Counted from the first letter of the stretch, positions 11,466 to 22,304 are shown. The stretch: DNA of 64,000 nt from Dactylorhiza incarnata (GCA_033032865.1 JAWHQI010000505.1:57501-121500); one strand, 5' to 3'. A program made the numbers and translations. Notes: a model not told the origin generated them from the letters alone.

Positions 11466-14293
11466 GGCTCTGTTTCGATTTTTCGGTGGTGGCTGACTGC
11501 TGGACCATCAACGGGGGGAAGACCGACCCCCGGCGAGCCGGCCGGGCGCAGTGGCGTTGCGTGTAAGCCCTCGAAACGCAGGGTGGCGCGGCACCGACGG
11601 GAACAGTGTCGGTCGTGCCACCAAGCTCTCAGGATTGAGAAATCTGGCGGTGGCCGGCAGCGCCATGCCGTCGGATTACTACCAAACGTTTCGTCGGCCC
11701 CCGCCGAGTCGACCGGGGGTGGCACCGTCGACTGGCGACTACTGGCCGACGGTGGCAGAGGCCGCCACCTTCTGCACCACCAGGGAGCAGCAGTTGTCGT
11801 CTGATCTCCACGATGAGATCGGACGACCATGATATCATGAAATCCCGCCCCTGCCTCAGCATCAGCGTCCCCCACAGCATATCAGCGCCAGATTCCCTAT
11901 GGGGACAGAAGAAAAAACGCGCAGTCTGGCTCAATCTCAGCCCCGAAAAATGGCTATATGCAGACCAAGGCCCCAAATTATTTGAAAAATCTTGGGAAAA
12001 TTCATTGGGACAAATGAAGCCCTCTTTGGTGTGTTATTAAAATTTGGGGACATTTGGGTAAGTATTTATGATTCTTCGATTTTTCAGAATAAAGGGTCAC
12101 GCTTTTAAATTTTGAGCTTTCAAATATTGTTGGGAGAAGGAATCGTAGCACGCGATCGCGATATAATTTGTGCATTATTTTACAAATAAATAATGACGAG
12201 ATTCATAGAAGTGAAATCTCAAGTTCGAAGCAATACGATGCTTTTGCAAATCATCGAGCTCTTTATTAAAAAAAATATTTCTCGGGTGTTTTGAGTACAT
12301 CAAGAAAACGAATGATACGAGCGATAAGTATGGCGTTTCACAACCTCGATTCAGATGTTTGAAGTTTTCCTTTATTTTGAAAAGAGTCACGAGGTTGGTT
12401 TTCGAGGAAAAATCAGGCTCTCTAAAATACCCGGAATCGTCCCAACCCGAACAATCAAGTTGGCTCTTATCATCGAATAAATGTTTATACTCTCGATAAT
12501 CAAATCAGTTTAATATATGTATCGAGAAATTAAGGAACTCATAATAAGCTCTTCAATTTCGATTAAGCGATATTTAAGAGGCATAACTGAACTTATTATC
12601 GGACCTTAATAATGGGTGAAATTCAAAAGAGCATTCCTATGAACGGAGATGAAACAGAATATTCTTCCTATGAACGGAGATGGAACTGAAGATTCCCAAT
12701 AATAGAGTGAAAGACTACTAACTCTTTTATTCTATTGCACTTTCTTTTACTCCAGTTTCGTACTGGTCTAGTCCATTCAGTATTTTATTTACAGTCCTTT
12801 CCGTTCAGTTTTCTTTTCAGTACTACTCCAGTCTCGTACAGGTCTAGTTCATTTCAGCACTTTATTTCAGTTCATTCAGTTCAGTACTTTTACAGTTCTG
12901 CATTTCATTTCTGCAGCTTATTTTAGCAACACTTTTCCTTACCGCACTTAATTAATGCAATTTACTGTTTCTGCATTTCTAGCTCGGGTTCTGCTCTGAC
13001 GAGCGGTTGACTTTCTGGTAGAGCGTTAGTTGGGAACAATCGAGAGTGGAGTTATTCCTCCAAAGTTAGCCCCAAATAATGTTCCCCCCACGCTCGTTGC
13101 TCTCCTTGACTAGAAGTTGAGCAGCGCACATGTTAATTTAAGAAGGTCGTTTGCCTAAATTAGTTAATGTCAAGTAGGGCAGGCCGTTGTAGACCCGAAA
13201 TATACTTATTATTATTTAATTGAAATGCTTGTAAATTTCTTGCGGTAGAAAGTGGCAGGACATCATTCACGCTCGCCGCTCGTTCGTACCGGTGCGGGAG
13301 GGTTGACGACTCATGGCGACAGGGAGATGTGTACCACGGGTGAACGACCATTTTATACCCCATTGGATTGCCTCCACTGGTTGTCCTAAATTTCAGAAAT
13401 CATAGGATGTCTCTCACATCCAAGAGTACACCTGGTTGTACGATGGGTTCTGGGTAGTGCAGTACGACCACACCCAGAAGTCACAGGACTGGCCACTGTC
13501 ACCGACGGCCACATCGGTGAGGCCCGGGGGGCTCGCTACCCTGCTGGAAGAGAAGCGGTCCAAGCTATGTCAACATAGAGTGTGTTGGCAGGTTTTGTAC
13601 ACCTGCGGCGTAATTACAGGTTGTGAGCACCTGTTGATTGTGTGACTGCTAGTTGAGCTACTTTTAAATAACTGTTGATATTACCGTTGCTTCCAGTTAT
13701 TTATATGTTGCAGTCTTTCAGATATTTGCTCCTAGCATATGAAATGAAAATACATTATATAGAAATGATGTTGCTAACTCTCTTTTGCTTCAACTATTTA
13801 TTTATTGTTTGTGTGCTTAGGCTCGTCCCAGGATATGGATCCGCGGAGGAGATGTGTTTCCACTTAGCTATGTGACTAACGGTTAATTATATAACCATTC
13901 ACAGGAGACAGAGTACCGCGAAGCCCAGTTGCCACGTGATGACGTATCAACACTTGAGACTACCCGAGCAGAGGCACCCCCATCGTCTCCAGACTTTCGA
14001 GACGTGAGTTTCAATAGTATGAGGAGTGAGAGAGAGTTCTAGCGATAGTCGTTTTGGATCCCATGAGGCATTCATGTATAAACAATGGATACGATCTTTT
14101 GCTTGTATATTTATATATGTCTGGTTGGTTTTCCTTATGATTGTTTCTGCAGTGTGATCTGATGTGATGTGTTTCCTTGCCTGACAAGGCAATCATCCAG
14201 AGCTTAAGTGAGTAGGTTGTTGCCACTTGAAAAGCATTGGGTGGTCGTCTTGGGCAGTAAGACCCTCCTCCCCCGACCCGGGTTTAGTGTCGT

Positions 14294-14369
<76 letters not shown>

Positions 14370-14375
14370 CTTACA

Positions 14376-14868
14376 GACGGTGTGTCGGGTTGGCGAGTTT
14401 TCCTAAGATCAAGCCTCTGCATTGGCGGTCGAGATCAGCTCCCCCCCATGCATGTTGCCCGAATGACCCCCCGATCGCACTTCTCATCCGACTGGAGAGA
14501 TTATCATAAAAGAGTTTGGACGCCAACCTCCCAACTCGATGAAGAGACGATCGATTTAACTGATAGAGGGAACCTTGTATAAAGGTGTCATCAACTTCAA
14601 AGAGCTAAAAGCTCGATGCAAAGTCAAGCTCATTGCCGTTTCTTCCAAATCATGTGAGTTGGTGCGGTTAATCCTATCTGATTGTTGAGTGACAGGACGA
14701 AGACCTCTCAAGAAGAGAGAACCTGAAGTAGGATAGAGGCTTCTGGAGTGTGTCCCACGGGACCCCTCGACGGTTATTCCCTACTTGTCGGTCCTCTCAG
14801 CATCTCACCGCGAAGTAGGATGGAGGCCTCGGGAGTGTGTGTCCCACGGGAACCCCCGATTGTCATTC
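14376..14868. other. Repeat-derived segment with 85-90-bp tandem units
   Basis: Non-coding sequence to the right of the chromovirus LTR. From about 14724 it holds units containing GAAGTAGGATRGAGGC, GAGTGTGTCCCACGGGA and GGTCCTCTCAGCATCT. A third unit continues after the TRIM at 15639-15730, so the TRIM landed inside a pre-existing tandem repeat. No gene seen. Confidence 0.6.
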
Positions 14869-15638
14869 TGTTGGGTCCAGCGTTCCTTCACTTGACTCGT
14901 AACGCTCTTTCCTACTTCCTTAAAGAAAAATTAGCATCTTTCCCATCAGTCCGAAATTTTGGGACAGTTGGTTGCGCTTGATCATACAAGTGGTATCAGA
15001 GGGAGGTTGCGGGTTCGAGACCGGGGGGCGCTGATAAATCCCGAACTTTCTCTACCTGTGTGGGTCCTGGCGGGTCCTGGCGGGTCAGGCGACCGCGACC
15101 ATGTGAAAAACCACCTCTGAGCCATGTGGTGCGCCACCTCTGAGCCATGTTGGGCAGCTCTGAGCTTGCGGGTCATGCTGGATGCTGGGGGGGGGGGGGG
15201 GGGATTGTTGGGTCCAGCGTTCCTTCACTTGACCCATAGCGCCCTTTCCTACTTAAAGAAAAGTAGCTCGCTTCCCATCAGTCCAGGCTTTTGGGACAGT
15301 TGGTTGTGCTTGTTCCTACAAGTAGTATCCTAGAGAGGTTGCAGGTTCGAGATTGGGAGGCGTTGATAAATCCCAAAATTTCTCTACCTGTGTAGGTCCT
15401 AGCGGGTCAGGCGACCGTGACCATGTGAAAAACCACCTCTGAGCCATGTGGTACGCCATATATGAGCCATGTGGGGGCACCTCTGAGCTTGCTGGTCATG
15501 CTGGACGCTGGGGGGATTGTTGGGTCCCATCGTTCCTTCACTTGACCCCTAGCGCCCTTTCCTACTTCCTTAAAGAAAAAGTAGCGCCCTTCCCATCACT
15601 CTGGGCTTTTGGGACAGTTGGTTGTGCTTGATCCTACA
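14869..15638 (+). mobile_element. TRIM retrotransposon, three LTRs and two interiors
   Basis: Three short LTRs (14869-14988, 15206-15320, 15528-15638) start TGTTGGGTCC and end ACA, separated by two interiors of about 210 bp. The unit is flanked by an exact TSD CATTC (14864-14868, 15639-15643). The first interior starts with an initiator-tRNA-Met primer site (TGGTATCAGAG, 14991-15001) and ends in a G-rich polypurine tract, expanded to 17 G (15187-15203). The element is non-coding. LTR-interior-LTR-interior-LTR arises by unequal recombination between TRIM copies, and the single flanking TSD means it sits as one unit. Confidence 0.93.
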
Positions 15639-16039
15639 CATTCCCTACATGCAGGTCCTCTCAGCATCTTGCCGCAAAGTAAGATAGAATCCTCGAGAGT
15701 GTGCATCCTACGGGACCCCTCGAGTGTCACCCACCCCTGGTTCAAGTGTCTGCAACCTCTGAAGAAGGTGAGTATACATAGGTGTGAGCATGCATGTGCG
15801 AGTATACGTGTGCGAGTATTGCAAGCTTGGCAACTATGGAGAGCATCTTTCAAAGTCGCATCGGTCATAAACGACGATCACTCAAACTCACTTCGAGCCT
15901 AAGAGCCTATCGAATCTCGCAAACAGGCGAGCATAAAAGAAGCAGGCAAGCAAAAAATATCTTTCTTTCATTTAAGTGAGTATTACATTGCAAAAATATG
16001 CACAAGTCCAACAGGTTGGTCAAAAAAGGTTCATGTCGA

Positions 16040-17520
16040 CTAGGCGTCGTCATCGCATGCATCATCTCCGTCGATATACTCCTCGTCAACAATCTCTTCA
16101 TCCTTGAAATATTCATCATCGTCATTGTCATTGTCCAACAATGGATATGAGGCGGAAGTAGGAGAGTGGTACTCTTCAGCGAGTAGTCCAGGGATGAGGT
16201 CCATCACCGTCAAGTTGGTCGCCTCCGACATCAAATAACCTTCGACTTTCAACTTGTTTAGGATAATATTCCCAGTTGCTTACGCGATGCCACGATGAAT
16301 GTGTGACTTCTCATCGTCGTGCTTCCAGATCTTCTTTCATTCTCTAGAGGGACTTTGTCCCTGATGGTGTTGCTCTGTCGGGCGAGTTTCCAACTCGACA
16401 ATTTACACTTGAGCGACCCCAGAGCTGCTCGGGTGTCCTCCAGCTCCAGCTCCAGCTTGGACATCTTCTTCTCCATTTCAATCCCGACATCCTGCGAGTA
16501 AGAAAGGTAGTCGTCAGCAAGGTAATAAGCGAGTAGTGAGAAGCGACAATATGGAAATGTTTCAATCAAGTCACAGTTACCTCATAAGCCTTGCACTTTA
16601 CGGCTTTTGACCCCAGTGCGAGGATGGTTTTACTTAGCGCCTTGATCCATGCCTCAACAGTGAGTAAGCTCCTCACCGTCTGATGGCTGAGCTCTATAAA
16701 CCACAAGTGCGAGCGCGAGTTCTGGTGTGCGAGATACTCAGATGAGATGTCCAGAAGAGATTCTGCATCTACGCAATCATAGATGGTGATGGTGACATCA
16801 TACGCCTCATCTCTATCCTCCCAATATTTCGACCAAGCAGGAAAGTTGGTGCTGAGAGTCACCTTATTCTCGCCCTCGGCCCAGGTCACTAGTGGGCAAC
16901 CATATGCATACTCGTTTCTTTCTCCTTCCCCGAAATTGGGATGGAGGTGAGGCTTGACAGCCTCTGAGGGGTCCGCTTTCTCGCTAAGGTGCTCGCGAGT
17001 TTCTTCCTCTTTCTCACGGGCTCCTAGGCCTTGGCCTTGCCTTTTCCTTTGTCCTTCTTCTGCGAGAAATCACTCTTCTCGCCGGTTTCTAGCAAGTGGT
17101 CAAGAAGCATCGACTAGTCGATCGGGGATCCCGAGATTCCTCATCATCGAGAGGGGGAATCCCTGCATCCTACCGAGAATAGTTGCCTCCTTCACCGAGG
17201 GGAGAGGCTCGCACGGAAGAATGAGAGAAGCTATAGAAGACGAGAAAACGATGTTAGTCGCCAGACGAGAAGAATGCCGCAGAGTGCGAGTATGAAAGAT
17301 ACTCGCACAATAATTTACCTTCACCCGGGATGATCCACGCCAATTCGTTGACGTGTTGTCGCCAGAAGACGACATCAAACTTGCCTCGGAATGCATTGCA
17401 GATTTGTTCCCTTGGTCTTTCCAGCAAAGGCAGGAGGAAGATGACCTCGGGCGGCTGCTGGCATTGGCGAGTAACTCCTTCCAAATCGCCGTCGACAATG
17501 ACTATTCGCTCGCCCTAGTG
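16040..17520 (-). pseudogene. Tat-type antisense ORF, C-terminal exons, degraded
   Basis: Read on the minus strand: an exon with FDVVFWRQHVNELAW ending in a GT donor at about 17318; an exon reading LPSVKEATILGRMQGFP to a stop near 17100; a segment with lysine-rich stretches (about 17.0 kb); a helical segment (16889-16570) ending in a GT donor; and an exon from about 16495 reading a KLELELEDTRAALGSL coiled coil. A separate frame at 16252-16040 ends in a very acidic tail. Frame breaks between parts show decay. The pattern resembles the spliced antisense ORFs of Tat-lineage Ty3 elements, but the assignment is inferential. It may be the C-terminal half of the 18789-18169 frame. Confidence 0.45.
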
Positions 17521-17639
17521 ATGAGCCTTATTCGTCGTGCCGACTAATAGTGCATGCATAACCCCGTATTCATCGAGTGGGACCCCAGGCCCAAGACAGT
17601 CAAAAGGATGAACAAAGCGGACAGGTCCGCATTCGCCCA

Positions 17640-17915
17640 GGGATATGGCGAGTGGTGCCTTCAAGGACCACTCACATAAGAGGGGCATTCACCAGTTTAT
17701 AAGTTCGAATGCGCAGAAGACCTAGTGAGGGGCGGAACCCCACTCGCCCAGAAGGGCAGGGATCTGACGAGTGGTACCTTCACGGACCACTCGCCCAGTA
17801 GGACCAAGGATCAGGCGAGTGGTACCTTCACGGATCACTCGCCCAATAGGATCTAGAGAGCCAGTGTGCGGGAAGTTAGGTGAGTGGTGCCTTCACGGAT
17901 CAGTCGCACGTGGGA
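17640..17915. repeat. Tandem hairpin units GCGAGTGGT...ACCACTCGC
   Basis: Four units at roughly 60-bp spacing (about 17650, 17768, 17815, 17880). Each has GCGAGTGGT, a loop of about 10 nt (ACCTTCACGG), and ACCACTCGC or a one-base variant. The same GCGAG half-motif recurs throughout 15.7-21.3 kb. The units lie upstream of a plus-strand TATA box at 18062, consistent with the U3 of an LTR. Confidence 0.85.
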
Positions 17916-18061
17916 CCAGGAGGTGAATTTACCTGGATACCCTTGGGGGACTGCCAATAGCCCTTCAAAACAGTGGAGTTTAGCTGTTGGCAGACCATTC
18001 TGGGGTGCGTTTAACAAAACCAAAATGTGGAGTTACGCTATTGACAGGTCAAACTAGAAAA

Positions 18062-18072
18062 TCTATAAATAG
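18062..18072 (+). promoter_or_regulatory. TATA box of LTR-like segment
   Basis: TCTATAAATAGACCC on the plus strand, downstream of the hairpin array. The sequence about 100-190 bp further (GAGGAGAATCTCTC to GCGGGACCTCC) has a diverged counterpart after the TATA box at 21294, suggesting two copies of one LTR family. Ends and TSD were not found. Confidence 0.45.
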
Positions 18073-18168
18073 ACCCTTAAGGGCACCTTTGGAGGGGATC
18101 CGATCTTTGGGCTTTCTCTTCCTCTGGTTAGTTTTGGTTGACCCCTAGCGCCCTCTAAGGTGCCTAGT

Positions 18169-18789
18169 TCAACATTGGTTTGAGAGGAGAATCTCTCTAA
18201 GATCTTCTGGGTGTGTGGCGGGACCTCCTTGCTGCAGCTTTGGGTCTATTCTTTTTTCTTCACCAATAGTCAAGTGTGCCAGTGAGGGAGAAGTAGGTGT
18301 AGGATACACCCCACCCGTGGGTCCGAACTCCTCAAGAGGTCGATTGACGGTTTCAATAGTGCAGATGTGGCTGCATAGATAGATGACTCCTTCGTTAGTC
18401 GCCCTTAACGATAAGATCTTCCTGAAGCCAAAAAGATCAAAGGTGATCTTCTCTGATCGCAGAAAACAAAGGAAGGCGATGATCATCGCCACCCCGTTCG
18501 GATTAATCTGGGAGGGGACTATCCCGTAGTAGCGAAGTATCTGGCAGTACTCCGGCCACAGAGGAAGTCGCAGGACGATCTCGAAATAGCGGATGGGGAG
18601 GATGATCTCGCACTCCAGGAAAGTGTTTAGTCGCTCCGTTTGGCGAGGAAGCCTGACCGAGTATCCTTTCGGAAAAAATCTCTCCTTGAAGTCGTCAAAA
18701 TCCTTATGCTCGGTGGCCGAGTTCTTGAAAATCGCAGCAGTAAAGTTCTTCGCATGACCAACACGCCGAGCAGCACCATCGCCAGTCAT
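18169..18789 (-). CDS. Putative gypsy-type transposon protein (Transposase_28-like)
   Basis: 206 codons. Residues 69-110 read a YFEIVLRLPLWPEYCQILRY block and NPNGVAMIIAFLCF, a close pattern match to the 'putative gypsy type transposon' (Transposase_28, PF04195) core found in plant LTR elements; the biochemical role is unknown. A TATA box lies about 110 bp upstream. The last 30 or so codons run antisense to the LTR-like segment, so the ORF is probably truncated by it and continued originally at 17.5 kb. Such proteins occur as antisense ORFs in Tat-lineage elements. No intact polymerase adjoins it. Confidence 0.55.
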   Translation of the reverse strand: MTGDGAARRVGHAKNFTAAIFKNSATEHKDFDDFKERFFPKGYSVRLPRQTERLNTFLECEIILPIRYFEIVLRLPLWPEYCQILRYYGIVPSQINPNGVAMIIAFLCFLRSEKITFDLFGFRKILSLRATNEGVIYLCSHICTIETVNRPLEEFGPTGGVYPTPTSPSLAHLTIGEEKRIDPKLQQGGPATHPEDLREILLSNQC

Positions 18790-18897
18790 CTTAGAGAAGT
18801 GCGAGAAAAAAGAGCGAGTACAGATGGCGAGAAGGAAGGAAGCCTGAGGTCCTTGCAGGAAGAAAAAGCAAGTCGCCGATTGCGTAATAAATACATA

Positions 18898-18909
18898 CCC
18901 CTATTTATA
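18898..18909 (-). promoter_or_regulatory. TATA box upstream of Transposase_28-like ORF
   Basis: On the minus strand CCTATAAATAGGGG, about 110 bp upstream of the ATG at 18789. Spacing and match are good for a plant pol II promoter. Confidence 0.5.
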
Positions 18910-19229
18910 GGCAGAGGCAAATGGGGGTATCGGCCAACACGTCGCAACTAGAAAAAGGGTCTAGCGAGTAGCGTATGAAGTCCTCATCAAATCATCACGC
19001 ACAGGAAATCGCCGACCTGCATGAAAGTATTTAGAAGCCCATCTAGTCTACATGCCGACCTAGCATCTATACTCACAAAATAGAAGAAAACAAGCAGAAG
19101 CAGCATCACAGAACACAAGACAGTAAATAAAAGGTTAGATCAAATGTTTGCCAAATAAAATTACAATCAAAGTCGTTGTTTACATAGTCGCCAAGGGCGA
19201 GCACTCAAAGAAGAAAAAGGCAAAAATTC

Positions 19230-20885
19230 CTAAGTCCCAGGAAGGTTCACACGTTGATCTAGAGGCTGAGGATATCGTCCGATCCACCCCATACTGTGCG
19301 CACGCTTGAAGTGCTCGATGGCTAAAGTCATCGCATGAACACCCTTGCGAAGTTCATCCTCCATTCGCGCCAACCTCCCCGTCGAGCCCATGCTCGCCCG
19401 CATGCCAACCAGTTCCTCGTGATGGAGGTAATGGCGATGTTCTATCATCGATACTCGCCGCACCAGCTATTGATTAGATAGAACCGAGACTCCGCACCGG
19501 CCAACTGCTCCTCGAATTCCTCACTTTTAGTTACTCACACCTCCAGCGTGGGGATGCAGCGATGGGTCTCACAAATGCACAGCGGGTCTAACTTGGCCTC
19601 AAGCTCCAAGTAGGCGCGAACATTTTTCTCCTGATACTCACAGAGCGGAAGCCCGATGACGTCGATCAGCGCGCCCCCAACGTAGAAGAGCGACCTGCCA
19701 AAAAAGAATATCAATGTCCAGTCGACAAAAATTCCAGCAAAGAAGTAGAAACTATACAGAAAACGACGAATTACCAGGTCGGGGGGGGGGGGGGGGTGTT
19801 ATTCCTCGCCTCGCGGTGAGGACTACGAGATCGATCCTTGCAAGGAGTTCAAGCCCGGCGAGGAGAAGAGTTGCGATGAGTTGGATCTCGCCACCCTGAC
19901 GAAGATCCCCCGTGATGATCCATGTATGTTGGAGCAGAGCGCAATGGAGACAATCTAGGTCGTCTGGGAAGGTCAGCGACATGTCCCTTGTCGCGACCAT
20001 CCAGTAGTCGCCCTACCCCTCTTGGCACAAAGAAGACCGATGACCTCCTGATTCCCCTACCCTGCGATGATGTCGTAAGAGGGATCAAAGGGGTAGAGGA
20101 CGATAAAGGGCGGATGATGGGCGGAGCAACAGATGTTGGCGGCAAAGGAGGCAGCGCTGGAAGGTTGCTCACGGGCAACTGCGATGTTCTCGCAGGAGTA
20201 GATCATGATATGTTCAGGATCAGAGGAGGTGGGTTACTCGCCGGTGGAGCCTCTTGGTCGCTCACAGGATGTGGAGACACCTTGCACACCCCAGGTTGCG
20301 GCGTCCTCTTGTTGTTGTAATTGATCAGAATGGGTTGACCAACTCGTGATACCGGCTGGGATTCAAGGGCGATTAGAGGAGTTAATCGCAGAGGCACCGC
20401 AAGATGCTCTCCATGATCTCCAGTAGTCGGCGACACTACAAAAAGAAGGAAGATCATCAGCGCGATCAAAGCGAAGTCGACAACAATCTAAAAAGCGAGC
20501 ATGAAGCCCTAACCTTGCGAGAAGGCGAGTTCTGGTTGCGACTGGGTCTGGGATCCAGTATGGTCCGCCCCATGGGGGGCCTACTGCGCAGGAAGGTGAG
20601 ATGGCTCATGAGCGGGTTGCTCGACATCGTCGTCAAGGCCCAATTGTCAATCAATCTTTGGGTGCCCGCGAGAATCTGATATTGATCAGCGGTGGAGGTA
20701 GTGACATTCATTGGAGCGGGTTGTTGGTTCTTCCTCTTCTTCACAATCTTCCTCTTCTTCTTCTTCGACGCGAGAAACTCAGAGAGATCATCACCCTCGC
20801 GAGGACGCTTCAGACCAGGAGTCTGCAAGTATCCCGCTAACTCGGTGATGCTTGCCCGAAGTGCTTCCTCGGCAGTGAGCGACAT
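19230..20885 (-). pseudogene. Second antisense ORF: NLS, proline-rich and coiled-coil-like exons
   Basis: ATG at 20885 (MSLTAEEAL), about 45 bp below a minus-strand TATA box. The first exon (124 codons to a GT donor at 20513) carries a strong basic cluster, KKKKRKIVKKRK, a likely nuclear localisation signal. An acceptor follows at about 20436, then a Pro/Ser-rich region (20435-19850) with one stop near 20203. Further down come a DVIGLPLCEYQEKNVRAYLE segment and a helical segment ending near 19230. The frames do not join cleanly and a 14-base G run (19783-19796) breaks one. Not recognised beyond resemblance to accessory ORFs of Tat-type elements. Confidence 0.4.
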
Positions 20886-20930
20886 CTCGTGCGAGTTCAG
20901 AAAAGGTGTCCAATGAAAGAACCAACCCCT

Positions 20931-20940
20931 CAATTTATAG
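20931..20940 (-). promoter_or_regulatory. TATA box of second antisense ORF
   Basis: Minus-strand CTATAAATTG, about 45 bp upstream of the ATG at 20885. Confidence 0.45.
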
Positions 20941-20959
20941 ATGTCGGGGGTCAGCAAGA

Positions 20960-21690
20960 TGGTGTCGAGTAGGCCAGATACTGGTCAGGAGCAGCTCGCA
21001 GAATAAAGGTTGGATGTTTTTTCCGAGCTCCTTCGTAGCTCGCAAAGTGTGGGGATTTTGTACAACTCATATTCGTCAAGGATAATACTCATTCAAGTCA
21101 TGGAGGCAGATGTCAAAGTCAAAGCGGAAACTAGGAGCAAAGATCAAGACAAATTAGTCAGCAGGAACAGTAAAAGGCCTAGGTGAGTATGAGCGAGCAT
21201 CCCCTCATACTTTCCAGGTGGGCGACCAGGTGAGATCATCGTCGAAGCTAGGCGAGATCCTCTCAATGTCGCATAGTCGCCGAGTAGGGCAGGTCTATAA
21301 ATAAGACCCCTCCCCCCTTTGGATTAGCCTATAAATAGGATCTCATGGAGTATCAGGAATTTGACCTTTGGCCGAGCTTTCAGAATCCTTTTTTGAAGAC
21401 GTGGACCGTGAAATCTTGATCATCCCCTTGATCGCCACTTTAGATACTCCCCAAGTTGGTGCTTTCCTCATACCTTGCTCGACCATCTTTGGTTATGGAG
21501 GGGAAGTCTCTTTTGAGCTTTCGGGTACGTGGTGGGACCTCCCTGTCGCAGCATCTGGGTCTTGTTGTTGCTCTCTTAGTTTATTTGTCCTTGTCCATCA
21601 AACCGTAAAGTCGGACCGTCGAACTAGTAACCTTAGGATGCATTGATCCAAATATTGAAGTCGAGATTTTCCAGGCTTCAACAATATGTA
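20960..21690 (+). repeat. LTR-like segment with plus-strand TATA boxes
   Basis: Contains TCTATAAATAAGACCC (21293-21308) and CCTATAAATAGG (about 21331), upstream GCGAG motifs, and a leader resembling that after 18062 (GGTGGGACCTCCCTGTCGCAGC). Probably an LTR of the same family as 17.6-18.25 kb. Exact ends were not found. Confidence 0.4.
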
Positions 21691-22216
21691 TATACATACA
21701 TATATTAAAAAAAATCATGTTCTCTAAATATGAAGAACATGGTTAGAGTTGAACAACCAAGTTCTCCATATTTTGAGAGCCTAGTGCAATGAGGATCGAA
21801 GGGGCACTGATCCAAATGGACCATGTTCTTCTCTCGCTGGAGGAGAGAGAGGTCAAGGTCCCTTGATCGGCCAGGGATGTGAGGCGGCTTGTAATAGTCG
21901 TCGTCCCTCTAGATCGATCGAAGGGGCACTGATCCAAATGGACCTTGCACGATTACGAACTTATCATGTCAGTGATGAATCTTGTTTTGAAGCACCTTGG
22001 CATTTAATGAGAAGCCACTAAAATAAGCGACCCCTTCTACATTTGCCAAAATGGAGATCAACTTCCTGAAGACGGTTGTATAACTCATAATTCGTCGAGA
22101 TCAGAAATGCCTAAGGAAGACACTTCAAGAAGCCACCTCGCCAGACGGCTATTCGCAGATCTCTCCAGGCGGCTATTCGCAGACCTTGCTAGCCTGCTCT
22201 TAGCAGACCTCATATG
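21690..22216. other. Non-coding segment with direct repeats
   Basis: AT-rich sequence followed by a 29-bp exact direct repeat (21792-21820 and 21917-21945, starting GATCGAAGGGGCACTGATCC) and a shorter duplication of CGGCTATTCGCAGA. It leads into the AGATCTC array and looks like the upstream part of an LTR. No gene seen. Confidence 0.5.
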
Positions 22217-22304
22217 GGAGATCTCATCCAGGAGATCTCATCCAATAGATCTCGTCCAACAGATCTCATCAATCAGATCTCGTCAATGAGATCTCGTCCA
22301 ACGA
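22217..22304. repeat. AGATCTCRTCCA short tandem array
   Basis: About seven units of 14-15 bp (AGATCTCATCCA, AGATCTCGTCCA and variants) end directly at a TATA box. An array abutting a promoter suggests a regulatory role or an LTR U3. Confidence 0.8.

Larger units (their letters stand above)
1197..14375 (+). mobile_element. Ty3/gypsy chromovirus (Tekay/del type), 3' part, nested
   Basis: Remains of one plus-strand element: a few RNase H codons (1197-1219), then after removal of the nested element 1220-7286 the rest of RNase H, integrase, a C-terminal chromodomain-like tail and a 5.2-kb 3' LTR. Joining 1219 to 7292 restores the reading KGLGVILMQ, a standard RNase H block, so the two parts were one gene. 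The chromodomain tail and the AACATCCC/TTTTATTGGGTC start of the LTR fit the Tekay (del) clade. The 5' half is outside the window. Stops and frameshifts make it defective. Confidence 0.8.
9194..14375 (+). repeat. Oversized (5.2 kb) chromovirus 3' LTR
   Basis: It begins TGCAACATCCC and ends GGGTCTTACA. The start, U3 repeats, TATA region, a GACTGG-type short repeat (12.7-12.9 kb), a GTACCGGTGCGGGAG block (about 13290) and the G-run end all have counterparts in reverse order in the solo LTR 42859-49287, which defines both ends. U3 is about 1 kb and the part downstream of the TATA box about 4.2 kb, far larger than a usual LTR. It contains two diverged U3 tandem units (about 9310-9620), AT microsatellites, a palindrome array and a 74-base G run. 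Open frames inside it reflect base composition. Confidence 0.8.

Noticed and set aside
10534..11511. Long Tyr/Ile/Met-rich open frames on both strands
   Set aside because: They are translations of TATATG microsatellites inside an LTR.
14204..14582. Poly-Pro and poly-Gly proteins
   Set aside because: Created by the 74-base G run at the LTR end.
15001..15030. tRNA gene suggested by GGTTCGAGACC and TGGTATCAGAG
   Set aside because: This is a TRIM primer-binding site region; there is no A box, anticodon arm or cloverleaf.
17640..17915. CRISPR-like array
   Set aside because: Plant nuclear DNA; units are degenerate hairpins with no unique spacers and no cas genes.
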